A stretch of 7,058 bases of DNA from Rhodospirillales bacterium. Its GTDB lineage: Bacteria; Pseudomonadota; Alphaproteobacteria; Acetobacterales; Acetobacteraceae. A program made the position numbers and the translations under genes. Under the pieces are notes generated by a model. The model searched no databases and was not told the origin of the DNA. It saw only the letters and a program-made list of their open reading frames with translations. The stretch spans positions 1-7,058 of the forward strand of contig JAGWZS010000093.1 of assembly GCA_018971905.1 (NCBI GenBank). The letters run 5' to 3'. Positions 1-6,183 of this stretch are shown here, piece by piece; within the stretch, counting starts at the first letter, position 1; each line of letters begins with the position of its first letter.

Positions 1-30
1 GGCTCCTACGTGGAACGCGCCAAGGGCTGA
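1..30 (+). CDS. efp: C-terminal tail of an upstream gene, probably elongation factor P (partial)
   Basis: The first ten codons read GSYVERAKG followed by TGA, in a frame open from the left edge. A short ending of the type G-x-Y-V-x-R-A is what I know from the C-terminus of bacterial elongation factor P, which helps ribosomes through polyproline stretches. An efp gene just upstream of a suhB-type gene is a familiar alphaproteobacterial arrangement. Only nine residues are visible, so the identity rests on this short match and the neighbour. The terminator-like hairpins that follow directly support a transcript end here. Confidence 0.6.
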   Translation, partial: GSYVERAKG

Positions 31-36
31 TTTTTT

Positions 37-67
37 CCCGGGCCGCGATTGGGCCCGGGTTATGTTT
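37..67 (+). terminator. Intrinsic terminator after the EF-P-like gene
   Basis: A perfect 8-bp GC-only stem (CCCGGGCC at 37-44, GGCCCGGG at 52-59) encloses a 7-nt loop. It is followed by TTATGTTTTT, a broken U tract. It starts seven bases after the TGA of the upstream gene, the expected place for a Rho-independent terminator. The U tract is imperfect, which may explain the second hairpin behind it. Confidence 0.75.
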
Positions 68-72
68 TTCAC

Positions 73-104
73 TTGCCCGCTTCAGGCGGGCAATTCTTGT
101 TTTT
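73..104 (+). terminator. Second tandem intrinsic terminator-like hairpin
   Basis: TTGCCCGC (73-80) pairs perfectly with GCGGGCAA (86-93) across a 5-nt loop. The stem is followed by TTCTTGTTTTT. Its form is that of a Rho-independent terminator. It lies between the first terminator and the suhB start, ending 13 bases before ATG 118. It could back up the first terminator, or attenuate read-through from the upstream gene into suhB. Confidence 0.65.
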
Positions 105-117
105 GGGATATTTCGCC

Positions 118-945
118 ATGATGCCACGCCTCTCCGCGCATATGACGGTGATGCACAACGCCGCCAACAAGGCGGCGAAGCGATTGCTGCGCGACTTCAT
201 GGAAGTTGAGAACCTTCAGGTCTCCGTGAAGGGGCCAGGCGATTTCGTTACCCAGGCGGATATGCGGGCCGAGCAGACGCTGCGCGAGGAGCTGGAGAAA
301 GCCCGCCCAGGCTATGGCTTTTTGATGGAAGAAAGCGGCGCTTCGGGTTCCGACAAATGGGCCTGGCGGTGGATCGTGGACCCGCTGGACGGCACCACCA
401 ACTTCCTGCACGGCATCCCGCATTGGGCGATTTCCATCGCGCTGGAAAAACGCCTGGCCGATGGAAGCAGCGAAATTAATGCTGCGGCGATCTATTCGCC
501 CGTGAACGGAGAGATGTTCTGGGCTGAGAAGGGCATCGGCGCGTATCTGAACGACAAGCGCCTGCGCGTTTCCGGCCGGCGGGAACTGCACACCGCCCTA
601 TTTGCCACCGGCATTCCTTTTGCCGCCACATCTTCCAGCAACCGGCTTGCCTTCGCCCGCACGCTGAGCGCGCTGATGCCCGCCACCGCTGGCGTGCGCC
701 GCTTTGGTTCTGCGGCGCTGGACCTCGCCTGGGTCGCCGCTGGGCGGTATGACGGCTATTGGGAAATGGGCATCAAACCGTGGGATATAGCCGCGGGTAT
801 GCTGATTGTGCGCGAGGCGGGCGGTTATGCCACCGATGGCGACGGCAAGGACAATGTCGACGAGGTGGTGGTGGCGGGCAACCCGCATTTGCACCCCAAG
901 CTGCTGGAGCTGGTGCAAGACGGTCTGGCGGCGCGGCGGGGTTGA
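118..945 (+). CDS. suhB: Inositol-1-monophosphatase family protein (SuhB type)
   Basis: A Mg2+-dependent sugar-phosphate phosphatase of the IMPase/FIG superfamily, expected to hydrolyse myo-inositol 1-phosphate in the cytoplasm. E. coli SuhB also acts in rRNA transcription antitermination; whether this homologue does cannot be seen. The 275-residue product has the family's usual length. Metal-site motifs are present in order: EES at 71-73, WIVDPLDGTTNF at 85-96 (D88 and D91 metal ligands), and the C-terminal KPWDIAAG at 220-227 with D223. The frame is open back to a TTG at 49, but that would run through both terminator hairpins and give a non-family N-terminus. Alphaproteobacterial homologues begin about at MPR-x-S, so ATG 118 or the adjacent ATG 121 is the likely start. 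No strong Shine-Dalgarno is visible, only GGGA at 105-108. The next gene begins 15 bp after the stop, which suggests cotranscription. Confidence 0.93.
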   Translation: MMPRLSAHMTVMHNAANKAAKRLLRDFMEVENLQVSVKGPGDFVTQADMRAEQTLREELEKARPGYGFLMEESGASGSDKWAWRWIVDPLDGTTNFLHGIPHWAISIALEKRLADGSSEINAAAIYSPVNGEMFWAEKGIGAYLNDKRLRVSGRRELHTALFATGIPFAATSSSNRLAFARTLSALMPATAGVRRFGSAALDLAWVAAGRYDGYWEMGIKPWDIAAGMLIVREAGGYATDGDGKDNVDEVVVAGNPHLHPKLLELVQDGLAARRG

Positions 946-960
946 GGCTAGGTTGCCGGA

Positions 961-1554
961 GTGAAAATTCCGCTCTGGCTCCCCTGTGTTTTGGCACTCA
1001 TCCCGGCCCGCGGCTTTGCCCAGGTAACGGTGAATCCGGCCGCGCTGCGGCAGTTGGAAGGCCTGTCCCCGCTTGCCCCGGCAGCTAAGCCCGAAGCCGC
1101 GATGGTACGGCCTGTTATCCATAAGCCGCATCTGCATTTATACCATCGCGCCACACCTCAGGCGCCCAGGCCGCTTACACCGGCCAAACCCGCCAATCCG
1201 GCTCCATCGGTGAAACCCACGCCCGCGCCGAAGCCTGTCTTGCCTGAACCCTCTCTCCCACCCATCGCGCGCATCGAGTTCGCGCCGGGCAGTGCCACCC
1301 TGTCCGCCGAGGCCATGGCCGCGCTAAAGCCGTTCTGCACGGCCAGCGCGCCCGTGCCAGTGGTTGCGCGCGCGCCAGCCGACCCCAATGACCCCTCAAG
1401 CGCCATGCGGCTTTCCCTGAACCGTGCCTTTGCGATCCGCGATGCGCTGACCGCCTGCGGTGTAGCTGCCAGCCTTATCATTCCCCGTGCGGCCGGCAGC
1501 GCGCCCGGCGCGGATGACAATGAAGCCCTGATTGGAGCAAGCGCCACGCCATGA
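961..1554 (+). CDS. Secreted proline-rich protein with degenerate OmpA-like C-terminal domain
   Basis: This 197-residue protein starts at GTG 961. An N-terminal signal peptide (about residues 1-20, hydrophobic LWLPCVLALIP, plausible cleavage after GFA) implies export. Residues about 64-101 are rich in Pro, Ala and Lys, like a periplasm-spanning tether. Residues about 103-180 resemble an OmpA/MotB peptidoglycan-binding fold: IEFAPGSATLS resembles its first strand, and LSLNRAFAIRDAL (151-163) its LSxxRA helix, with R155 at the peptidoglycan-contacting Arg position. The closing NRR motif usual in OmpA domains is missing; the end reads DDNEALIGASATP. It may therefore bind peptidoglycan weakly or not at all. 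It overlaps the next gene by ATGA, so it probably works with the membrane complex encoded there. It could instead be a lineage-specific accessory protein of unknown role. Its own ribosome site is poor. Confidence 0.75.
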   Translation: MKIPLWLPCVLALIPARGFAQVTVNPAALRQLEGLSPLAPAAKPEAAMVRPVIHKPHLHLYHRATPQAPRPLTPAKPANPAPSVKPTPAPKPVLPEPSLPPIARIEFAPGSATLSAEAMAALKPFCTASAPVPVVARAPADPNDPSSAMRLSLNRAFAIRDALTACGVAASLIIPRAAGSAPGADDNEALIGASATP

Positions 1555-2693
1555 CCAAGCCGACCAGCTATCTCATCCGCATGGTTCTGTTCTGCCTGGT
1601 GGTTTATGGCGGCGCGGCGGCACTTTCGCCGGTTCTGGCGCATTTCTTCATGGCCAATCCGGTCATCAACTCAGTCATCTTCGCGGTCGAGATCTTCGGC
1701 GTGTTCTGGAACATCCGGCAGGTGCAGCGCCTCTACCCCGAGGCCGCCTGGGTGGAGGAATTCCGCCGCAACCGCCAGAAACTGGTGGAAGCCCAACCAC
1801 CTAGCCTGCTCGCCCCGATGGCGCGCATGTTGCACGGCCGTGCCGATGGCGAGCGGCGGATCACGCTCTCTGGCCAGTCCATGCGCACGATCCTGGATGG
1901 CGTTTCATCCCGGCTCGACGAATCCCGTGAACTCTCCCGCTACATCACTGGGGTGATGATCTTCCTTGGTCTGCTCGGCACCTTCTGGGGGCTGCTGCAT
2001 ACGGTCTCCTCGGTCGCGCAGGTTATCAACGGCATGAGCCTTACCGGCGGCGGCGATGTGAACGCTATGTTCGCGCAGTTGAAGTCCGGCCTTGCCAAAC
2101 CGTTGGCGGGCATGGGCACGGCGTTCTCGGCCTCCATGTTCGGCCTTTCCGGCGCGCTGATTCTGGGGTTTCTGGACCTCACCGCCGGCCAGGCGATGAA
2201 CCGCTTCTTCAACGAGCTGGAAGAATGGCTTGCCACCCTTACGCGCCTGGGCACTGGCGCGCTCGGCGGTGATGGCGAAGGCAGCGTGCCCGGCTATGTT
2301 CAGGCGCTGCTGGAACAGACCGCCGAGAACATGGACCAGTTGCAGCGCCTTCTTACCCGCAGCGAGGAAGGCCGCACCCAGGGCAACAACGCCCTGCGCG
2401 CCTTGAGCGAGCGCATGGCTGACCTTGGCGACACGCTGCGCCTGCAACAGCAGCTGATGGAAAAAGTAGCCAGCGCGCAAATGGCGCTTTCCCCGGCACT
2501 CGCCCGGCTTTCCGACACCAAAAGCAGTGGTGACGATATTTCCCGCGCGCATCTCAGGAATATTGAATTGCTGCTGAACCGTTTCATGACCGAAGCTGAA
2601 CAGGGCCGCGCCCAGGGCATTGCGGATCTGCGCAACGACTTGCGCCTGCTGACCCGCACCATCTCGGCGCGGTTGGATGAACCCCGCTCATGA
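1551..2693 (+). CDS. MotA/TolQ/ExbB-type proton channel family membrane protein
   Basis: A 380-residue inner-membrane protein. I see four hydrophobic segments at about 8-31, 37-54, 132-156 and 186-210, with a roughly 77-residue charged loop between the second and third. This is the arrangement of MotA-class stator subunits. The third segment carries FLGLLGTFWGLL (138-149), the hallmark of MotA/TolQ/ExbB channels. The fourth carries LAGMGTAFSASMFGLSGAL, typical of the family's pore-lining helix. A long Gln/Glu/Arg-rich tail (about 211-380), largely helical and probably coiled, should lie in the cytoplasm. In this family several copies surround a dimer of a MotB/TolR/ExbD-like partner and convert ion flow to motion; the next gene supplies such a partner. 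It is not clearly flagellar MotA, TolQ or ExbB, so I give no symbol. The start is the ATG overlapping the previous stop; the GGAG at 1534-1537 is rather far upstream, so translational coupling is likely. Confidence 0.88.
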   Translation: MTKPTSYLIRMVLFCLVVYGGAAALSPVLAHFFMANPVINSVIFAVEIFGVFWNIRQVQRLYPEAAWVEEFRRNRQKLVEAQPPSLLAPMARMLHGRADGERRITLSGQSMRTILDGVSSRLDESRELSRYITGVMIFLGLLGTFWGLLHTVSSVAQVINGMSLTGGGDVNAMFAQLKSGLAKPLAGMGTAFSASMFGLSGALILGFLDLTAGQAMNRFFNELEEWLATLTRLGTGALGGDGEGSVPGYVQALLEQTAENMDQLQRLLTRSEEGRTQGNNALRALSERMADLGDTLRLQQQLMEKVASAQMALSPALARLSDTKSSGDDISRAHLRNIELLLNRFMTEAEQGRAQGIADLRNDLRLLTRTISARLDEPRS

Positions 2694-3802
2694 GCCGCCG
2701 GCGCGGCAACGGCGCCAACGGGCTGGAAGCCTGGCCCGGCTATGTGGATGCGCTCTCCACATTGCTCATGGTCACCATTTTTGTTCTGCTAGTGTTTGTG
2801 CTGGCAGAAGCGTTTCTTTCCACAGCACTTACGGGGTCGGATAACACGATCAGCGTGCTGCGCGAGCAGATTGCCGAGCTGACACAAAGCCTTTCGATGG
2901 AGACATCGAAGGATACCACATTGTCTCAGGAGCTGGCCGCACTGAACGCGCAACTTGCCACCGCGCAAACCGCGAACACCAGCCTTACCCAGCAGCTTGC
3001 CACGGACACGACCACCATCTCCGGGCTGCAGTCTTCACAGAAATCCCTGCAGGACCAACTTTCCGATGCGCAGGCCGAAGCCGCCTCTGCCGCCGGGCGC
3101 ATCGCCGCGCTGCAGGCCGCGAGCGGCGGCGATTTGCAATCCCAACTCACCAGCGCGCAGACACTGAACAAGCAGGATGCGGCGCAGATTGCGCTGCTCA
3201 ACCAACAGCTGGCGGCGTTGCGCGCGCAGCTTGCGGCGTTGCAGGTGGCGCTGAACGCAGCCCAAACCGCCGATGCCAAGGACAATGTGCAGATTGCTGA
3301 CCTCGGCAAGCAGCTCAACGAGGCGCTGGCCCGCAAGGTTGAGGAGTTGCAGCAATATCAAAGCGTATTTTTCAAGACGCTCTCCCAAAGCCTGGCGGGC
3401 GAGAAAAATATAAAAGTCGTCGGAGACCGTTTCGTATTCGAGAGCGACGTGCTGTTTCCCTTAGACCAGGCCACCATCACCCCGGCTGGCAAGATGGAAA
3501 TCGCGCAAGTAGCGAAGGCCGTAAAAGTGATTATTGGAAAAATCCCGCCCAAGGTGAACTGGGTGCTCTCGGTGGACGGCTATGCCGATGCACAACCAAT
3601 CAGGGGCGGGCCTTACAAATCCAACTTTGACCTATCAACGGCCCGGGCGCTGGCGGTGCTGGACTTACTGGTGGCAGATGGGGTGCCCGAAAACCGTCTT
3701 ATTGTCTCCGGCATGGGGGCGAACAACCCCATTGCCACCGGCACCACACCGGCTGATTACGCTCAGAACCGGCGTATTGAATTCCGCCTTACGACACCAT
3801 GA
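2690..3802 (+). CDS. MotB-like peptidoglycan-binding protein with long periplasmic coiled coil
   Basis: A 370-residue single-pass protein. After a short basic N-terminus comes WPGYVDALSTLLMV, leading into one membrane helix (about 20-43). D20 sits where MotB, TolR and ExbD carry their ion-binding Asp. Residues about 52-228 form a long Ala/Gln/Leu-rich heptad region predicted to be a coiled coil. Residues about 245-367 form an OmpA/MotB domain: SDVLF (252-256), SVDGYADAQPI (294-304), LSTARA (315-320), GMGANNPIA and a closing NRRIEFRL (360-367). D300 and R319 match the Asp/Arg pair that contacts diaminopimelate in OmpA-type domains. This predicts an anchored stator-like partner of the preceding channel protein, with the coiled coil bridging membrane and cell wall. 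The start overlaps the previous stop by ATGA. Flagellar MotB has a much shorter linker, so a flagellar role is unlikely. Confidence 0.88.
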   Translation: MSRRRGNGANGLEAWPGYVDALSTLLMVTIFVLLVFVLAEAFLSTALTGSDNTISVLREQIAELTQSLSMETSKDTTLSQELAALNAQLATAQTANTSLTQQLATDTTTISGLQSSQKSLQDQLSDAQAEAASAAGRIAALQAASGGDLQSQLTSAQTLNKQDAAQIALLNQQLAALRAQLAALQVALNAAQTADAKDNVQIADLGKQLNEALARKVEELQQYQSVFFKTLSQSLAGEKNIKVVGDRFVFESDVLFPLDQATITPAGKMEIAQVAKAVKVIIGKIPPKVNWVLSVDGYADAQPIRGGPYKSNFDLSTARALAVLDLLVADGVPENRLIVSGMGANNPIATGTTPADYAQNRRIEFRLTTP

Positions 3803-4362
3803 ATGAAGCCACCGCCATGCAGAAGGCCGCACTGCGGCGCCTGATGCTGGCGCGGCGCCAAACACAGAACCCGGCGCTCGGCCATGAGTTAGCCAAACAC
3901 GTGCTGGCAAGCGGCATCATTCCAAAAGGCGCGGTGGTGGGTGGCTTCTCCCCGATGCGCGGCGAGATCGATATCATGCCCCTGCTGCACGCGCTGCACG
4001 CGCGCGGCCACCGCCTAGCGCTGCCGGAAACCCCGCCGCCAGGCAACGCGCTGATCTTCCGCGCCTGGACGCCATCCACCCCCCTGCTGCCAGGCCGTTA
4101 TAAAACCCAGCATCCGGAGGGACCGGCCCTTATACCAGATTTCCTGCTGGTGCCGCTGCTGGCGTTTAATCTTCGCGGTCTCCGGCTTGGCTATGGTGGC
4201 GGCTATTACGACCGCACCCTGGCCGCCCTGCCCGATGCGTTTCGGCTTGGCTGTGCTTTCGCGGCGCAGGAAATGGAAAACATCCCCACGGAGCCAACCG
4301 ACCTGCCGCTGCACGCCATCGCCACAGAAGCCGGTGTTCAATTCGCGGCTTCGCAGCCATAG
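3799..4362 (+). CDS. ygfA: 5-formyltetrahydrofolate cyclo-ligase
   Basis: A cytoplasmic enzyme that uses ATP to turn 5-formyltetrahydrofolate into 5,10-methenyltetrahydrofolate, returning a stored folate to one-carbon metabolism (EC 6.3.3.2, methenyl-THF synthetase). The 187 residues have the family's usual size. The N-terminal helix KAALRRLMLARR is typical. The signature LGYGGGYYDRTLA spans 130-142 and forms the nucleotide/substrate loop, and GCAFAAQ with the late LHAIATE segment matches the conserved C-terminal part. The first ATG overlaps the preceding stop by 4 bp and I prefer it; an internal ATG at 3817 would still leave the conserved helix intact. It is the last gene of the coupled string. 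Its link to the membrane complex is probably transcriptional only. Confidence 0.94.
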   Translation: MNEATAMQKAALRRLMLARRQTQNPALGHELAKHVLASGIIPKGAVVGGFSPMRGEIDIMPLLHALHARGHRLALPETPPPGNALIFRAWTPSTPLLPGRYKTQHPEGPALIPDFLLVPLLAFNLRGLRLGYGGGYYDRTLAALPDAFRLGCAFAAQEMENIPTEPTDLPLHAIATEAGVQFAASQP

Positions 4363-4453
4363 TCCGCATCCGGCAAGTCATTTGAAACTTGTAGCCTTGC
4401 CGCGGTGATCACATCTACTGTCAGCATTCTCTGGCGGAAAAAGGGTCAACGCC
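4363..4453 (+). other. Intergenic gap upstream of phhB
   Basis: These 91 bp separate the cyclo-ligase stop from phhB. The gap is long enough to hold a promoter. TTGAAA at 4382-4387 resembles a -35 element, but no good -10 follows at the right distance, so I do not call one. No U-run terminator hairpin is evident. AAGGG at 4441-4445, within a purine run GGCGGAAAAAGGG, lies eight bases before the ATG and is a clear ribosome binding site. Confidence 0.5.
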
Positions 4454-4744
4454 ATGTCCAACATTCTTGAGCCGGGTAAACTCAACGCTCTCCCCGCGGG
4501 ATGGCAGCTGGACGCGAATGGAAAATCCATCACGCAAGATTTTTCTTTCAGGAATTTCGCGGAAGCTTTTTCATTCATGGCGCATGTGGCGCTGTTGGCC
4601 GAAAAGGCGGACCATCACCCTGACTGGTCGAATTCCTACAACAAGGTGAGCATTACGCTTTCAACCCACAGTGCTGGCGGCGTGACGAAGAAGGACGTGG
4701 CGCTGGCGGAGGCGATCAGCAACGTCGTCCGGCCGCCGCGATAG
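4454..4744 (+). CDS. phhB: Pterin-4a-carbinolamine dehydratase
   Basis: A small cytoplasmic enzyme of the PCD/DCoH family (EC 4.2.1.96), 96 residues, the normal length. It dehydrates 4a-hydroxytetrahydrobiopterin-type carbinolamines, recycling the pterin cofactor of aromatic amino acid hydroxylases. The signature is intact: [13 protein letters not shown], then [14 protein letters not shown] (52-65) with the catalytic His pair H54/H55, then [13 protein letters not shown] (69-81) with H72 and D81. The ATG has a good Shine-Dalgarno eight bases upstream. No phenylalanine hydroxylase gene is present in the window. Its substrate here could be another pterin, and some bacterial members are thought to serve other pterin pathways. 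The next gene converges from the other strand after 2 bp. Confidence 0.94.
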   Translation: MSNILEPGKLNALPAGWQLDANGKSITQDFSFRNFAEAFSFMAHVALLAEKADHHPDWSNSYNKVSITLSTHSAGGVTKKDVALAEAISNVVRPPR

Positions 4745-4746
4745 GC

Positions 4747-6120
4747 TTATTTGCCCGGCGCTACCGGCACCCAGCGCGGGCCTGGATTATCGCCCTGCGG
4801 CGTGGTGCCAGTGATTAGAAACACCGCTGGGTTATCGCCCAGCCCTTCGACCTGCTTGCGGACATCCGGCGCCGTGGCCACTGTTACGCCATCTACCTGC
4901 TGGATCACGTTCCCCGCCACGATTCCCGCTTTTGCCGCCGGGCCTGTTGCAGAGGTAATGGAAACACCGTCCGCCGCCGGCTTGCCCGCCAGCCCTAGCC
5001 CGTAGGCGGGAAGTGTTACCGGGCCTGGCGGCGGCATTTGCTTTTGGGGGATGCTGTCATCGCGCGCTGGCGGCGGTGCGGCAATAACAAGCTGCGCCTG
5101 CTGCGCCGCACCATCACGAACAAACGCCACGGCTACGTTTTGTCCGGCCTGAAACTCCGCGGTGCGGATGAACAGCGCGCGGGGGTTTGTAATCGGCCGA
5201 CCTCCCAGCGCGGTAATCACATCGCCCGGCCGCAATACGCCATCAGCCGGGGAACCGTTTGCCACCGCGCCCACCAGTGCCCCCTTGACGCTGGGCAATT
5301 TCAAAACCGTTTGTATCGCGGGCGTCACCTCCTCCGTCGCCACGCCCAGCCAGCCGCGCGTCATCTTCCCCTCATGGGCCAGAGCCTCGGCCACCGGCTC
5401 AGCCATGGCCGAAGGGATGGAAAAGCCAATGCCGTCGGAAGTGCCCGCGGGCGCATAAATGGCTGAATTCACCCCGATCACCTGCCCTTGCAGATTGAAC
5501 AGCGGCCCGCCGGAGTTGCCCTTGTTGATGGCGGCATCTGTTTGGATGAAATCATCGAATTTCGTATCGCCAATCCGCCGGTGCAGGGCGCTCACGATGC
5601 CCGCCGTGTTGGTGCCCGGCATACCAAACGGGTTGCCCACCGCCAGCACCCAATCTCCCACACGCATTTTTGTGGAATCGCCGAAGGGCACATAGGGCAG
5701 CTTGTGCCCGGCATTTATTTTCAGCACCGCGAGATCGGCATCCGGATCCAGCCCCGCGATGACAGCCGGATAGACCGTACCATCCGGGAAGGTGACCGTG
5801 ACGTTGCTGGCGCCATTCACCACATGGTTATTGGTGAGAATGTAGCCTGAAGGGTCGAACACGAAGCCTGACCCCAGCGATTCAACCGTTTTTGGCGGCG
5901 GAATAACGGTTGCAGCGGTATTGCTGGGGCCTGTGTCATCGCTATCGTCATCGCCGCCCTGCGATGAATTGCTCGTATCCGGCGCCATGGACGCGATGCT
6001 GACCACGGCTGGCGCCACCTTGGCGGCAAGATCCGCCAGGGCGGGCGGCAGATCGGCGGCATGTGCCGCCGGAGCGGCAAGCAGGAACAAGGCAGAAAAC
6101 ATACGCGGCAGACATTTCAT
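4747..6120 (-). CDS. htrA: Periplasmic HtrA/DegP-type serine protease with two PDZ domains
   Basis: A 457-residue trypsin-like protease/chaperone of the HtrA (Do) family that degrades misfolded envelope proteins. A signal peptide (about 1-21, SALFLLAAPAAHA then ADLPP) directs it to the periplasm. The triad is complete: H99 in TNNHVV, D129 in DADLAVLKI, and S203 in GNSGGP. The oxyanion region and IGFSIPS (231-237) are typical. Two PDZ-like domains follow: about 256-346 (GWLGVATEEVTP, ADGVLRPGDVI) and about 372-440 (AAKAGIVAGNVIQQVDG). Residues 48-70 form an acidic Ser/Asp/Gly-rich linker ahead of the protease core. DegP and DegQ types cannot be told apart from sequence alone. The start is ATG at 6120-6118 because the signal peptide begins there; the frame stays open upstream, but that stretch is antisense to mrp. 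No Shine-Dalgarno is visible before the ATG. Confidence 0.94.
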   Translation of the reverse strand: MKCLPRMFSALFLLAAPAAHAADLPPALADLAAKVAPAVVSIASMAPDTSNSSQGGDDDSDDTGPSNTAATVIPPPKTVESLGSGFVFDPSGYILTNNHVVNGASNVTVTFPDGTVYPAVIAGLDPDADLAVLKINAGHKLPYVPFGDSTKMRVGDWVLAVGNPFGMPGTNTAGIVSALHRRIGDTKFDDFIQTDAAINKGNSGGPLFNLQGQVIGVNSAIYAPAGTSDGIGFSIPSAMAEPVAEALAHEGKMTRGWLGVATEEVTPAIQTVLKLPSVKGALVGAVANGSPADGVLRPGDVITALGGRPITNPRALFIRTAEFQAGQNVAVAFVRDGAAQQAQLVIAAPPPARDDSIPQKQMPPPGPVTLPAYGLGLAGKPAADGVSITSATGPAAKAGIVAGNVIQQVDGVTVATAPDVRKQVEGLGDNPAVFLITGTTPQGDNPGPRWVPVAPGK

Positions 6121-6183
6121 AAGGCGAGAGTGGCGAGACCGGACGATCTTCGCAAGAGGGGACGAGTGGTCTATCTGAGTACC
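6121..6183. promoter_or_regulatory. Short divergent intergenic region between htrA and mrp
   Basis: Only 63 bp separate the two divergent start codons, so any promoters must lie here or extend into the opposite gene's 5' end. On the plus strand AAGAGGGG (6154-6161) is the only strong purine-rich ribosome-site candidate. It is 22 bases from ATG 6184 but four from an in-frame GTG at 6166. On the minus strand there is no recognisable ribosome site before htrA. I find no convincing -35/-10 pair or inverted-repeat operator. Confidence 0.4.

Noticed and set aside
49..117. TTG-initiated N-terminal extension of suhB
   Set aside because: It overlaps both terminator hairpins and adds residues not expected in this family; ATG 118/121 fits the family N-terminus.
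82..1137. Minus-strand open frames across suhB and its downstream neighbour
   Set aside because: They lack recognisable domains and are frame shadows caused by high GC at third positions of the real plus-strand genes.
2840..3375. Tandem DNA repeat or CRISPR-like array
   Set aside because: The repetition is irregular, follows heptad coding and has no constant repeat/spacer structure.
2926..3388. Minus-strand Cys/Ser/Ala-rich open frame opposite the coiled-coil region
   Set aside because: Its composition is the complement of repetitive Ala/Gln codons; there is no start context or domain.
961..3802. Zorya-type anti-phage defence (ZorA/ZorB-like channel and peptidoglycan-binding pair)
   Set aside because: The architecture is superficially similar (channel with long cytoplasmic tail plus MotB-like partner), but no ZorC, ZorD or ZorE-like helicase or nuclease gene follows. 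The neighbours are housekeeping genes, and the periplasmic coiled coil is unlike ZorB.
4382..4417. Sigma-70-type promoter before phhB (TTGAAA as -35)
   Set aside because: The hexamer 17 bases downstream is GTGATC, which is not a credible -10; other registers are no better.
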